Source: Pseudomonas sp. KNUC1026 (GTDB lineage: Bacteria > Pseudomonadota > Gammaproteobacteria > Pseudomonadales > Pseudomonadaceae). From it: 64,000 nucleotides of DNA. The stretch spans positions 2,418,001-2,482,000 of the forward strand of contig NZ_CP087138.1 in NCBI RefSeq assembly GCF_021650705.1, given 5' to 3'. Positions 47,377 to 57,495 of this stretch are shown piece by piece. The position numbers and the translations under genes were made by a program. Positions within the stretch are counted from its first letter, which is position 1. Each line of letters starts with the position of its first letter. Under the pieces are notes generated by a model. That model saw only the letters and a list, made by a program, of their open reading frames with translations. It had not been told where the DNA came from and ran no database searches.

Positions 47377-48173
47377 GGGTTAGGCTCCTGCCAGGCGGGC
47401 CGGCGTTTTTCCAGAAAGGCACGCAGGCCCTCCTGGCCTTCGTCGCTCACGCGGATGCGGGCAATGGCGGTTTCGGTGTATTGGCGCACTTGTTCGCCCG
47501 AGCGCTCGCTCACAACGGTGGCCAGCAACTGCTTGCAGGCCCGCAGCGCTTGCGGGCTGCCGAGCAGCAAGTGGTTTACCCAACGGGCCAACACTGCCTC
47601 CAGCTCGGCCAGCGGCGCAGCTTCATGGAGCAGCCCTAGCCGGGCGGCCTGTTCACCGCTGAAAGGCTCGGCGGTGAGCATGTAGCGCCGCGCCTGGCGC
47701 TCGCCCATGGCCTTGACCACGAACGGGCTGATCACCGCAGGGATGAGGCCGATGCGCACCTCCGACAGGCAAAAGCGCGCATCGGCTGCACCGATGGCCA
47801 GGTCGCAGGCACTCACCAGCCCCAAAGCGCCGCCGTAGGCCGCACCGTGCACCAGCGCCAGAGTGGGCATCGGCAAGTTATGCAAAGCGTGCATCAGGGC
47901 TGCCAGCGCCTGCGCATCGGCCAGGTTCGCCGCCAAATCCAGCGCGGCGCTTGCCTGCATCCAGGCAAGGTCTGCGCCGGCGCTGAAATGCTTGCCGCGC
48001 CCGCGCAGCACCAGCAGGCGAATGCGCGGGTTTTCGCGCACCTGCTCAAGCGCCCCGGTCAGCTCGGTGATCATCTGCGCATCGAAGGCGTTGTGTTTGT
48101 CCGGGCGGTTCAGCCAGAGGGTGGCCAGGCCCTGGTGGTCGATGCAGAGTTCAAGGGTTTGGTAGTCAGCCAT
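47373..48173 (-). CDS. liuC: Methylglutaconyl-CoA hydratase (enoyl-CoA hydratase family)
   Basis: A 266-residue crotonase. ATLWLNRPDKHNAFDAQMI at the N-terminus; the oxyanion hole is formed by LRGRGKHFSAGADLAWM and LVHGAAYGGALGLVSACD. It should hydrate 3-methylglutaconyl-CoA to HMG-CoA, the step between LiuB/LiuD and LiuE. ATG 48173 lies 2 bases after the liuB stop. A much longer frame upstream is noise over liuB. Confidence 0.94.
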   Translation of the reverse strand: MADYQTLELCIDHQGLATLWLNRPDKHNAFDAQMITELTGALEQVRENPRIRLLVLRGRGKHFSAGADLAWMQASAALDLAANLADAQALAALMHALHNLPMPTLALVHGAAYGGALGLVSACDLAIGAADARFCLSEVRIGLIPAVISPFVVKAMGERQARRYMLTAEPFSGEQAARLGLLHEAAPLAELEAVLARWVNHLLLGSPQALRACKQLLATVVSERSGEQVRQYTETAIARIRVSDEGQEGLRAFLEKRRPAWQEPNP

Positions 48174-48175
48174 GG

Positions 48176-49783
48176 TCACATCCTCAACACGCCGAAGGTG
48201 GTCGGCTGCGCCGGGGCGTTCTGGCTGGCGGCCAGGGCCAGGGCCAGCACCTCGCGGGTCTGGGCCGGGTCGATGACGCCGTCGTCCCAGAGCCGGGCGC
48301 TGGAATAGAAGGCATGGGCCTGCTGCTCGTACTGGGCCACGATCGGCTGCTTGATGCGCTCGGCCTGGGCGTCGTCGAACGGCTGCCCGGCGCGGGCGGC
48401 CTGCTCGCGCTTGACCTGCACCAGCACGCCCGCTGCCTGCTCGGCGCCCATCACGCCGATCCGCGCATTGGGCCACATCCACAGGAACCGCGGGTCGTAG
48501 GCCCGCCCGCACATGCCGTAGTTGCCGGCCCCGTAGCTGCCGCCGATGATCACGGTGAATTTCGGCACCCGCGCGCAGGCCACTGCCGCTACGAGCTTGG
48601 CACCGTGCTTGGCGATGCCGCCCTCTTCGTACTTCTTGCCGACCATGAAGCCTGTGATGTTCTGCAGGAACAGCAACGGGATGCCACGCTGGCAGGCCAG
48701 CTCGATGAAGTGCGCACCCTTTTGCGCAGCTTCCGCGAAGAGAATCCCGTTGTTGGCCAGGATGCCCACCGGGTGGCCGTGCAGGTGGGCAAAGCCGCAC
48801 ACCAGCGTGGTGCCGAACAACGCCTTGAATTCGTCCAGCTCGCTGCCATCGACCAACCGTGCGATCACCTCGCGCACCTCGAAGGCCTGGCGCGGGTCAC
48901 TGGGCACGATGCCGTGCAGCTCGCTGGCCGGGTACAAAGGCAGGCGTGGCGGCTTGAGCACCAGGCTGCCCAGCGGGCGGAAGTTGAGGTTGGCGATGCA
49001 GCGCCGCGCCAATGCCAAAGCGTGAGCGTCGTCCTCGGCGTAATGATCGGCCACGCCCGAAATACGGCAATGCACGTCCGCGCCACCGAGGGCCTCGGCC
49101 GTCACCTCCTCGCCGGTGGCAGCCTTGACCAAGGGCGGGCCTGCGAGAAAGATCGTCGCCTGCTCGCGCACCATGATGGTTTCGTCGCTCATGGCCGGCA
49201 CATAGGCACCGCCCGCAGTGCAGGAGCCCATCACCACGGCGATCTGGGCGATGCCTTGGGCACTCAGGTTGGCCTGGTTGAAGAAGATCCGCCCGAAATG
49301 CTCACGGTCAGGGAACACCTCTTCCTGGCGTGGCAGGTTGGCGCCGCCGGAGTCCACCAGATAAATGCAGGGCAAGCGGTTCTGCTCGGCGATGGCTTGC
49401 GCGCGCAGGTGTTTTTTCACGGTCAGCGGGTAATAGGTGCCGCCTTTGACCGTAGCGTCGTTGGCCAGGATCATGCACTGCACTCCCTCCACCTGGCCGA
49501 TGCCGGCGATGAGGCCGGCGGCGGGCACGGCCTCGTCGTACACCTCCCAGGCGGCCAGCGCGCCGATCTCGAGAAAAGACGAACCAGGATCGAGCAAGCG
49601 GTCGATGCGCTCGCGCGGCAGCAGCTTGCCCTTGCCCTGGTGGCGTGCCTGGGCGGCTTCGCCACCGCCCATTGCAATCGCGCGGGTGAGTTCGCCGAGC
49701 TGCGCCAGGTGCTCGGCCATGGCCTGGGCATTGCGCGCGAACGCGTCGCCCCGGGTGTCCAGTTGGGTCGTCAAGGTTGCCAT
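48176..49783 (-). CDS. liuB: Methylcrotonoyl-CoA carboxylase, carboxyltransferase beta subunit
   Basis: A 535-residue carboxyltransferase. [21 protein letters not shown] at the start; the glycine-rich CoA and biotin pockets are [62 protein letters not shown] (partly quoted) and [18 protein letters not shown]. Length and motifs match the MCC beta family. Gap to liuA is 11 bases. Confidence 0.96.
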   Translation of the reverse strand: MATLTTQLDTRGDAFARNAQAMAEHLAQLGELTRAIAMGGGEAAQARHQGKGKLLPRERIDRLLDPGSSFLEIGALAAWEVYDEAVPAAGLIAGIGQVEGVQCMILANDATVKGGTYYPLTVKKHLRAQAIAEQNRLPCIYLVDSGGANLPRQEEVFPDREHFGRIFFNQANLSAQGIAQIAVVMGSCTAGGAYVPAMSDETIMVREQATIFLAGPPLVKAATGEEVTAEALGGADVHCRISGVADHYAEDDAHALALARRCIANLNFRPLGSLVLKPPRLPLYPASELHGIVPSDPRQAFEVREVIARLVDGSELDEFKALFGTTLVCGFAHLHGHPVGILANNGILFAEAAQKGAHFIELACQRGIPLLFLQNITGFMVGKKYEEGGIAKHGAKLVAAVACARVPKFTVIIGGSYGAGNYGMCGRAYDPRFLWMWPNARIGVMGAEQAAGVLVQVKREQAARAGQPFDDAQAERIKQPIVAQYEQQAHAFYSSARLWDDGVIDPAQTREVLALALAASQNAPAQPTTFGVLRM

Positions 49784-49794
49784 GGGCGCGCTCC

Positions 49795-50958
49795 TCAGCG
49801 GGTTTCGTTGAACAGCTCGCGGCCGATGAGCATGCGGCGGATTTCGCTGGTGCCCGCGCCGATCTCGTAGAGCTTGGCGTCGCGCAGCAGGCGCCCGGTG
49901 GGGAATTCGTTGATGTAGCCGTTGCCGCCGAGGATCTGGATCGCCTCCAGGGCCATCTGCGTGGCGCGTTCGGCGGTGTAGAGAATCACCCCGGCGGCGT
50001 CCTTGCGCGTCGCCTCGCCACGGTCACAGGCCTGGGCCACGGCGTAGAGGTAGGCCCGGCTGGCATTGAGCTGGGTGTAGAGGTCGGCCACCTTGCCCTG
50101 GATGAACTGGAACTCGCCGATCGGCTGGCCGAACTGCTGGCGCTGGTGGACGTAGGGCAGCACCACGTCCAGGCAGGCTTGCATGATCCCCACCGGGCCG
50201 CCGGAGAGCACCACCCGTTCGTAGTCCAGGCCGCTCATCAGCACCTTCACCCCGCCGTGCTCGGCGCCCAGGATGTTCTCCTCAGGCACCTCGACGTCGT
50301 CGAAAAACAGCTCGCAGGTGTTGGAACCGCGCATGCCGAGCTTGTCGAACTTGCTGCCCTGGCTGAAGCCCTTGAAGCCCCGCTCGACGATGAACGCCGT
50401 AATGCCGTGGGCGCCGCGCGCCGGGTCGGTCTTGGCGTAGATCACATAGGTGTTGGCGTCGGGGCCGTTGGTGATCCAGGTCTTGCTGCCGTTGAGCACG
50501 AAGCGGTCGCCCTTGCGTTCGGCGCGCAGGCGCATCGACACCACGTCGGAGCCCGCATTGGGCTCGCTCATGGCCAGCGCGCCGACGTGCTCGCCGCTCA
50601 CCAGCGGCGGCAGATAGCGGGCCTTCTGCGCCGCAGTGCCATTGCGGTGGATCTGGTTCACGCAGAGGTTGGAGTGGGCGCCATAGGACAACGCCACCGA
50701 GGCAGAGCCGCGGCTGATTTCTTCCATGGCCACCACGTGGGCCAGGTAGCCCAGCGAGGCGCCGCCATATTCCTCGGCCGCGGTGATGCCCAGCAGGCCC
50801 ATTTCGCCCAGCTTGAGCCAGAGGTCGGCAGGGAAGGCATTGCTCTGGTCGATGTCGGCGGCGCGCGGGGCGATGTGGGTGGCGACGAAGGTTTGCAGGT
50901 GTTCGCGAAGCATGTCGAGGGTTTCGCCGAGGGCGAAATTCAAACCGTGGCAGGTCAT
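49795..50958 (-). CDS. liuA: Isovaleryl-CoA dehydrogenase
   Basis: A 387-residue flavin dehydrogenase that oxidises isovaleryl-CoA to 3-methylcrotonyl-Co[19 protein letters not shown] at the start; [14 protein letters not shown] and [16 protein letters not shown] are the acyl-CoA dehydrogenase signatures. The catalytic Glu lies in the C-terminal isovaleryl-type position [12 protein letters not shown]. It ends in the [30 protein letters not shown] family segment (in part). ATG 50958 has AGGTG. It heads liuABCDE. The MerR-type regulator LiuR found next to it in P. aeruginosa is absent here. Confidence 0.96.
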   Translation of the reverse strand: MTCHGLNFALGETLDMLREHLQTFVATHIAPRAADIDQSNAFPADLWLKLGEMGLLGITAAEEYGGASLGYLAHVVAMEEISRGSASVALSYGAHSNLCVNQIHRNGTAAQKARYLPPLVSGEHVGALAMSEPNAGSDVVSMRLRAERKGDRFVLNGSKTWITNGPDANTYVIYAKTDPARGAHGITAFIVERGFKGFSQGSKFDKLGMRGSNTCELFFDDVEVPEENILGAEHGGVKVLMSGLDYERVVLSGGPVGIMQACLDVVLPYVHQRQQFGQPIGEFQFIQGKVADLYTQLNASRAYLYAVAQACDRGEATRKDAAGVILYTAERATQMALEAIQILGGNGYINEFPTGRLLRDAKLYEIGAGTSEIRRMLIGRELFNETR

Positions 50959-51115
50959 GGGGCACCTATGGTCAGCCAATTCTTATTGTCGTGGCCCGGC
51001 AGCGGAGTTGCCGGCATGCCCTTGAGCATAGAAGGCAATCGTTGCCACGAAGGCGCCAAACGCGCCAATTTGTCGCACTGGCCCGCACCTTGGCGCAGTG
51101 GTAAATTCCGCGCCC

Positions 51116-51556
51116 ATGAACGCGACCCGCTCTCATCTTTCATCCTGGGCCTGTGCCTTGCTGCTGCTCGTGCTGCTCAACGGGCTGGCGTGCGGCATCG
51201 GCCACGGGCAGATGATGAGTGCGATGTTCATGCCGTTGCCGGCCACCCAAAGCGAACACGCCGGCATGTCCATGGACATGAACATGAACATGAACATGCA
51301 CGCCGGCAGCAACGCCAAGATGCCCATGGCTGGCCACGGCCAGCCCTCGAACAGCGACCACAGCGCACCGATGCCGGGCATGCACTCGCTGTTCAGCGAC
51401 TGTTTTTTCGCAGGCTCCCTGCCCCTGGCACTGCTGCTGTTCACCGTGCTCGGCTGGCTGCTGCGCCACCGCAGCCGCCGCTTGCCCCTGCCGTTGCAGC
51501 TTTGCCTGCCCTGCCCCCGCTTCGCCCTGCCGGGCCTGAACCCGCGCGCGCCCTGA
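51116..51556 (+). CDS. DUF2946 Met/His-rich membrane protein (copper-linked)
   Basis: A 146-residue protein. An N-terminal hydrophobic helix (WACALLLLVLLNGLACGIGH) is followed by a Met/His-rich segment of about 60 residues (GMSMDMNMNMNMHAGS, KMPMAGHGQ, HSAPMPGMHS), a second helix (FAGSLPLALLLFTVLGWLL) and a basic, Pro/Leu-rich tail. The Met- and His-rich part looks like a Cu(I)/Cu(II)-binding periplasmic loop. DUF2946 genes sit beside OprC-type copper receptors in Pseudomonas; that is the case here (136 bases downstream). It diverges from liuA. ATG 51116 chosen. Confidence 0.85.
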   Translation: MNATRSHLSSWACALLLLVLLNGLACGIGHGQMMSAMFMPLPATQSEHAGMSMDMNMNMNMHAGSNAKMPMAGHGQPSNSDHSAPMPGMHSLFSDCFFAGSLPLALLLFTVLGWLLRHRSRRLPLPLQLCLPCPRFALPGLNPRAP

Positions 51557-51692
51557 CTCGTTCCCGCTCCTGCCCACACTGCCCACGCCCGTGACCCGCG
51601 GCGCGCGCCCTTGCGCGTGCCGGCGTCACTGCGTGCGGCCGCCCCTAGAGCGTCTGGCCGCCTGCGCGGCCCTCGAACAGATAACGGACATC

Positions 51693-53764
51693 ATGCGCAT
51701 CTACTGCAACCCCTATCGCCTGGCCCCACTGGCCATCGCCCTCGCCGCCACCACTTGCGTTCAGGCTGAGGAAAACCCCAATGACAGCCTGCTGCTGTCG
51801 CCCACCGTGATCACCGCAGTGCAGCAACAGTCGCCACTGACCATCGTCACCAACCCCAAGGACGCCCGCCAGCCGGTGCCGGCCAGCGACGGCACCGACT
51901 ACCTCAAGACCATCCCCGGCTTTGCCGCCATCCGCAACGGCGGCACCAACGGCGATGCGGTGCTGCGCGGGATGTTCGGCTCGCGGCTGAACCTGCGCAC
52001 CAACGGCGGCCTGATGCTCGGCGCCTGCCCCTATCGCATGGACAACCCCAGCTCGTACATCGCCCCGGAGACCTTCGACAAACTCACCGTGATCAAAGGC
52101 CCGCAGACCGTGCAATGGGGCCCGGGCGCCTCGGCCGGTACGGTGCTGTTCGAGCGCGAGCCGGAGCACTTCGAGCAGCTTGGCGGGCGCCTGAATGCCA
52201 GCGCACTGGCCGGCTCCAACGGCCGTTTCGACCGCGTGCTGGACGGTGCCATCGGCGGGCCGCAGGGCTACCTGCGGCTGGTGGGCAACAGCAGCCAGGC
52301 CGACGACTACCAGGACGGCGGCGGCCACACCGTGCCCTCGCGCTGGAACAAGTGGAACGGCGACCTGGCCGTGGGCTGGACGCCCGATGCCGACACCCTG
52401 CTCGAACTCAGCGCCGGCACCGGCAACGGCGAGGCCCGCTACGGCGGGCGCAGCATGGACGGCTCGCAGTTCGAGCGGCAAAGCCTTGGCCTGCGTTTCG
52501 AAAAGCGCAACCTGGGCGGCGCGCTGGAAAAGCTCGAAGCCAACCTCTACTACAACTATGCCGACCACATCATGGACAACTTCCGCCTGCGCGCACCCGA
52601 CCCGAGCGGCATGATGCCGATGCCCATGGCCTCGCAGGTCGACCGCCGCACCCTGGGCGGGCGCCTGGCCGCGAGCTGGCGCCTGGGTGACTGGGAACTG
52701 GTCAGCGGCGTGGACGCCCTGCGCAGTGAGCACCGCGCGCGCAACTCCCGCTACGACATGATGACCCAGGCCTACACCGACACCGACGCCTTCCCCTGGC
52801 AAAAGGACGCGGTGATGCACAACTACGGCGCTTTCGGCGAGGCCACCTGGCACGCCAGCGAGCAGAGCCGTGTGGTCACCGGCGCGCGGCTGGACCGCAG
52901 CGACGCCGTCGACAGCCGCGCCACCTTGAGCAGCATGGGCATGAGCCGGCCCAACCCCAGCGCTGGCGAGCGCCGCGCCGAGACGTTACCCAGCGGCTTC
53001 GCCCGCTATGAGCACGACCTGGCCGATTCCCCCACCACGCTCTATGCCGGCATAGGCCACGTTCAGCGCTTCCCGGACTACTGGGAGCTGTTCTCCGCCG
53101 GCAACGGCCCAGCGGGCTCAGCCAACGCCTTCGAAGGCATCACGCCTGAGAAAACCACCCAGCTCGACTTCGGTGCGCAATACAACGGCGACCGCCTGCA
53201 AGCCTGGGCCTCGGGCTACGCGGGGTGGTGCGCGATTTCATCCTGTTCGACTACAGCACCCGCATGGGCATGAGCCGTTCGCAGGCGCGCAATGTCGATG
53301 CGCGCATCGCCGGCGGCGAGCTGGGCGCCAGCTACCGCCTCAGCGACCAGTGGAAAACAGACGCGACCCTGGCCTACGCCTGGGGCGAAACACCAGCGAC
53401 CACCGGGCGTTGGCGCAGATGCCGCCGCTGGAGGCGCGCCTGGGCCTGACCTGGGCACGGCAGAACTACAGTGCCGGCGCGCTCTGGCGCGTGGTTGCGG
53501 CGCAGAACCGCGTGGCGGTGGGCAACGGCAACGTGGTCGGCCAGGATTTCGGCAGCACGCCGGGTTTCGGTGTGTTCTCGCTCAATGGGGCCTACCGGCT
53601 GAACGCGCATTTCAAGCTCAGCGCGGGTGTCGACAACCTGCTGGGTAAAACCTACACCGAGCACCTGAACCTGGCCGGCGATGCGGGCTTCGGCTTCCCT
53701 GGCGACCGCGCATTGCCCGAGCCTGGCCGCACCTTCTGGACCAAGGTGGACGTCGAGCTACTGA
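51693..53764 (+). CDS. oprC: TonB-dependent copper receptor (OprC-like), frameshifted
   Basis: About 690 residues. Signal peptide (LAPLAIALAATTCVQA), then a plug domain: ASDGTDYLKTIPGFAAIRNG, GMFGSRLNLRTNGG, GACPYRMDNPSSYIAPE (the Met/Cys region of OprC-type receptors) and the barrel with YAWGE and WTKVDVEL at the end. A Cys in GACPYRMD and MMPMPM segments fit copper binding. Breaks: GGGG for GGGGG at 53222-53225 (AGVVRDFILFDYS expected) and AAA for AAAA at 53388-53390 (GENTSDHRAL expected). The proposed stop TGA 53762-53764 is still one base out of frame, so a third indel near the end is likely. Outer membrane. Confidence 0.85.
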
Positions 53765-53843
53765 GCCACGTGCGCTGCATCGCTTATTTGCACCGCCAGC
53801 GCAGCGCCGCTGGCGGCCTATCGCCCTGCCCGGATTTTTTCAG

Positions 53844-55863
53844 ATGCGCACTACATTGCCTTTTACCTGCCTGCCGCTGTGCCTGTTGATGGCCCACGCC
53901 CAGGCCGGCGACCAGAACTCGGTATTCACCCTGGGAACGGTCGACATTCAGGCCGCCCAGAGCGGCCCGCTCGATGCCCGCGACGTGTACAGCTCGGTGG
54001 ACGTGATCGGTGCCGACCTGCTGGAGCGCCAACCCGCTGCCTACAGCTGGGAACTGTTCAACCGCGCCCCTGGCGTGCTGCTGACCGAGTTCAACCAAGG
54101 CACCACCTCCGGCAAGATTTCCTTTCGCGGCTTCAACGGCGAAGGTGAAGTCAACGCCGTGAAGCTGTTGATCGACGGCATCCCCAGCAACAGCAACGAC
54201 GGCAACATGCCGTTCATGGACATGGTGTTCCCGCTGGAGCTCGAGCGCCTGGAGGTGGTGCGCGGCACCAGCGACCCACGCTATGGGCTGAACAACATCG
54301 CCGGCAACGTCAACATGGTCACCCGCAACGGCGGCAACTACAGCACCGCGCGGGTGCGCTACGGCAGCTTCGGCACCCGTGAAACCCAGTACGTACAAGG
54401 CGTCGAAACGGCCAACTGGACGCAGAACTACCTGCTGGCCTGGCAGAACAGCGACGGCTACCGCAGCCACGCCCAGGCCGACCGTTATTCGCTGGCCGGC
54501 AAGTGGTTCTACAGCCCGGACAACGGCGCCTGGAAAGCCGGCCTGATCGCTCGCCATTACGAGGCGCAGGCCGACGAGCCCGGCTACCTCGCCCGAGCCA
54601 CCGCCGACGCCCACCCCGCAGGCACCAACCCCTGGAACGACAGCGACCAGGGCACCCGGCGCATGAACCAGCTCAGCCTGCACCTGAACGCCAACCTCGC
54701 CGATGAGCTGTCGTGGGCCTCGAAGGCCTACATCAACACCTTCGACGACCAGCGCTGGACGCGTTACTGGGTCGCCAGCACGCAACAGGAACGCGACGCT
54801 GCCGAGCGCCAGAGCGGCGCGGTGAGCAGCCTGACCTGGCGGCCCGAGGTGCAGCCGCTGCACAGCTTCGCCCTGGAAGGCGGCGCCGACTACCAACACC
54901 AGGCCAACCACAGCGACCGCTATCGCACGGTTGAACGCCAGCGCCTGGCGCAAACCCGCGGCCAGCAGTTCAGCTTCGACACCTATGGCGCCTATGTGCA
55001 GGCGGTGATCGAGCCGGTCGAATCGCTCAAGCTGGTGCCGGCCTACCGGGTCGACCGCATCGGCGGCGATTTCACCAATCAGCTCACCGGTACAAGAGCC
55101 GATATCAACGACTACGGCACAATCCGCCAGCCCAAGTTCAGCGTGGTCTACAGCCCCTGGCGCCAGGCGAGCCTTTACGCAAACTGGGGCCGCACCTTTC
55201 AGGTGGGCACCGGCGCGGCAGCGTACAAGGTGCCGCCGCGCTCGGCCGACCTTGCGCCCTCGATCAACGAAGGTTGGGAAACCGGGTGAAGTTCACCCCG
55301 CCCGCTGGCTCGACGGCCGCGTCGCAATGTGGCGCCAGGACGCCAGCGGCGAGGTGAGCCGGCGCCTGAACGACCCCAGCGGGGATTCGGACAACGTCGG
55401 GCAGACCCGCCGCTGGGGCTACGACCTGCAACTCAACGCACACCCCGATGAGCGCTGGGACCTGTGGCTGGCCTACACCTGGCAGTATTCGAAGATCCTC
55501 GAACCCAGCAACACGCTGCCGGCCAGCAAGGGCCAGGAGATCGACCATGTGCCGCACCACCTGTACAACGCAGGCGCCGGTTACCAGCTCACCCCGAGCC
55601 TGGCGCTCAATGGCTGGCTCAACGGGCAGACAGCCTATTACCTGGAGCGCGAAAACACCCAGGGGCAATACGGAGGCTATGTGCTGTTGAACATGAGTGC
55701 GGTGTGGCAGGCCAGCAAAGCGCTCAGCCTGGACCTTACACTGAAGAACCTCGCCAACCGTCAATACGCCTACGTGTGGTTCGATCCGGACGGGGCACGG
55801 GCGCCGCTGTTTTCACCGGGTGATGGGCGGGCGGTGTACCTGGGGGCGACGCTGGAGCTGTGA
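53844..55863 (+). CDS. TonB-dependent outer-membrane receptor, frameshifted
   Basis: About 673 residues. Signal peptide (FTCLPLCLLMAHAQA), then a plug with GTVDIQAAQSGP, a SVDVIGADLLERQPA region and GVLLTEFNQGTTSGKISFRGFNG. The barrel is rich in Trp/Tyr strands and ends GRAVYLGATLEL. The break is GGG for GGGG at 55286-55288 (EGWETGVKFTPAR expected). Substrate unknown: it follows the copper receptor gene directly and may be another metal or cofactor receptor. Its 3' end lies within a 101-bp tandem duplication. Confidence 0.85.
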
Positions 55864-56040
55864 AGTCGCGCGGCAAGCCGCCCTCCCACCGTGTGATCGC
55901 CGCTGCTGGAACCCGGTGGGAGGCCGGCTAGCCGAGCGACCTGGGGGTGACCTTGGAGCTGTGAAGTCGCGCGGCAAGCCGCCCTCCCACCGGGTGATCG
56001 CCGCTGCTGGGACCCGGTGGGAGGCCGGCTAGCCGGGCGA
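55839..56040. repeat. 101-bp tandem duplication with REP-like hairpin
   Basis: Two copies (55839-55939 and 55940-56040) that differ at a handful of positions. Each begins with the last codons of the TonB receptor (CCTGGGGGCGACGCTGGAGC in copy 1, CCTGGGGGTGACCTTGGAGC in copy 2) and its stop, then GTCGCGCGGCAAGCCGCCC. Inside each is a near-perfect 10-bp inverted repeat, CCTCCCACCG ... CGGTGGGAGG, typical of Pseudomonas intergenic REP-type elements. The duplication sits between the receptor and the convergent LysR gene. Confidence 0.9.
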
Positions 56041-56961
56041 CGCGCTGTCCTGCGAGGCAGGCTGAATAGCCTGGATTACCTGCTCTACCCACTCGATGAA
56101 CACCCGCAATCGCGCACTCGGGTGCCGATTCGGGCGCCAGGCCATGTGCAGGGGCATCGGCGTGATGCTCCAACCTTCGAACAGGGGCACAAGTGTCCCC
56201 TGTTCGACGGCCTCGCGCACCATGTAGCACGGCAGCACGATCACCCCGGCCCCCGCCAACCCGGCCGCCAGGCACGCAGTGCCGTCGTCGAGCGTGAGCC
56301 GAACCCGCCCTTGCCAGCTCACGCTGTGCTCGCCCTGATGCAGCGTCACCGGCAGCGCGCGGCCCTGGCGTGCTCCGCGAAACCCCACCCGCCAATGCGG
56401 CGGCTGATCGAGCTCCGAGGGATGCTGCGGATGCCCATAGCGGTCCAGATAGCCAGGCGCCGCCCATACGCCCATGGCAAGTGCAGGCAACGGCCGCGCC
56501 ACCAGCCCAAGGTCGCTCAAAACGCCCCCGCGGATCACGCAATCGACACTTTCATCGATCAGGTCCACATGCCGGTCGCTGACGCCCATGTCCAGCTCAA
56601 TGCCAGGGTAACGTGCCAGAAACGCCGGCAGCGCCGGCAACAGCACCTGCCGCGCCAGCGGGCCGGGCACGTCCACCCGCAGCCGCCCGGCCGGCCGCTG
56701 TGCATCACTGGACAGATCAGCCTCGACCGCCTGCAGGTCGCCGAGCAGGCGCACCACCTGCTCGTAATAGCGCGCGCCCTCGGCGGTGAGGTTCACCTTG
56801 CGCGTGGTGCGGTTGAGCAGGCGCACCCGCAACCGCGCCTCCAGCTGCTGCACTAGCTGAGTGACGGTGGTTTTGCTCAGGTGAAGAGTGTTGGCAGCCT
56901 GGGTGAAGCTGCCGGTTTCCACCACACGGGCGAAGGCCTGCATTGCGTCGAAACGGTCCAT
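56029..56961 (-). CDS. LysR-family transcriptional regulator
   Basis: A 310-residue LysR regulator. MDRFDAMQAFARVVETGSFT starts the winged helix; HLSKTTVTQLVQQLEARLRVRLLNRTTRKVNL, partly quoted, is the helix-turn-helix and wing. The effector domain has GRLRVDVPGPLARQVLLPAL and VIRGGVLSDLGLVARPL. It diverges from the RidA gene with 100 bases between starts, so RidA is a likely target. The last codons overlap the duplicated repeat unit. Confidence 0.92.
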   Translation of the reverse strand: MDRFDAMQAFARVVETGSFTQAANTLHLSKTTVTQLVQQLEARLRVRLLNRTTRKVNLTAEGARYYEQVVRLLGDLQAVEADLSSDAQRPAGRLRVDVPGPLARQVLLPALPAFLARYPGIELDMGVSDRHVDLIDESVDCVIRGGVLSDLGLVARPLPALAMGVWAAPGYLDRYGHPQHPSELDQPPHWRVGFRGARQGRALPVTLHQGEHSVSWQGRVRLTLDDGTACLAAGLAGAGVIVLPCYMVREAVEQGTLVPLFEGWSITPMPLHMAWRPNRHPSARLRVFIEWVEQVIQAIQPASQDSASPG

Positions 56962-57061
56962 GATCGTTTGGCTCTGGCAAACAGTGCTGGCCAGTGTTTC
57001 CCATTTATCGGCGAAACGCAGCCCCCTAGAGTGGTGCTACCGCCATCAGAGGAGTTGAACC

Positions 57062-57477
57062 ATGCCCGCACGTGATGTGGTGTTTCCCGCCGGCCGCCAG
57101 GCCCTGTACGAACGTAATCGCTATTCACCTGCCGTGCGCAGCGGTGGCCTGCTGTTCGTCTCCGGCCAGGTCGGCAGCCGCGAAGACGGCTGGCCGGAGC
57201 CGGAGCTCGAGGCCCAGGTGCACCGCGCCTTCGAGAACCTCAACGCGGTGTTGGCCGCAGCGGGCTGCACGTTCGATGACGTACTGGATGTGACCGTGTT
57301 CATCGTCGATCCCGAGCGGCACTTCGAACGTATCTGGGCGCTGGTGCCGCAGTATTGGGGCAGGCGCCTTATCCCACGCTGACGGGCGTGGGGGTTACGT
57401 GGCTGTATGGGTTTGTGTTCGAGATCAAGGTGATTGCGCGGGTGCCGGAGGGGCCAGCCCAGAGACAGGAGGAATGA
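57062..57477 (+). CDS. RidA family protein, frameshifted
   Basis: About 138 residues of the RidA/YjgF/Rid family, which hydrolyses reactive enamines and imines. It starts MPARDVVFPAGRQALYERN, has YSPAVRSGGLLFVSGQVGS and VFIVDPERHFERI. The frame breaks near 57360-57362, where one base is missing (WGEAPYPTLTGVGVTWL expected); the repaired reading ends RVPEGPAQRQEE at TGA 57475-57477. It is divergent from the LysR gene. This is a non-IlvA-type paralogue, and its substrate is unknown. Confidence 0.85.
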
Positions 57478-57495
57478 AGATCTGTTTGTGCTTTT

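Noticed and set aside
51270..51310. Short repeat of ATGAACATGAAC type
   Set aside because: It encodes the Met/Asn run of the DUF2946 protein; it is coding, not a separate repeat element.
48314..51594. Two long plus-strand frames (518 and 605 codons) opposite liuB and liuA
   Set aside because: Antisense shadows; both strands cannot encode conserved enzymes, and the liu genes have motifs, ribosome sites and coupling.
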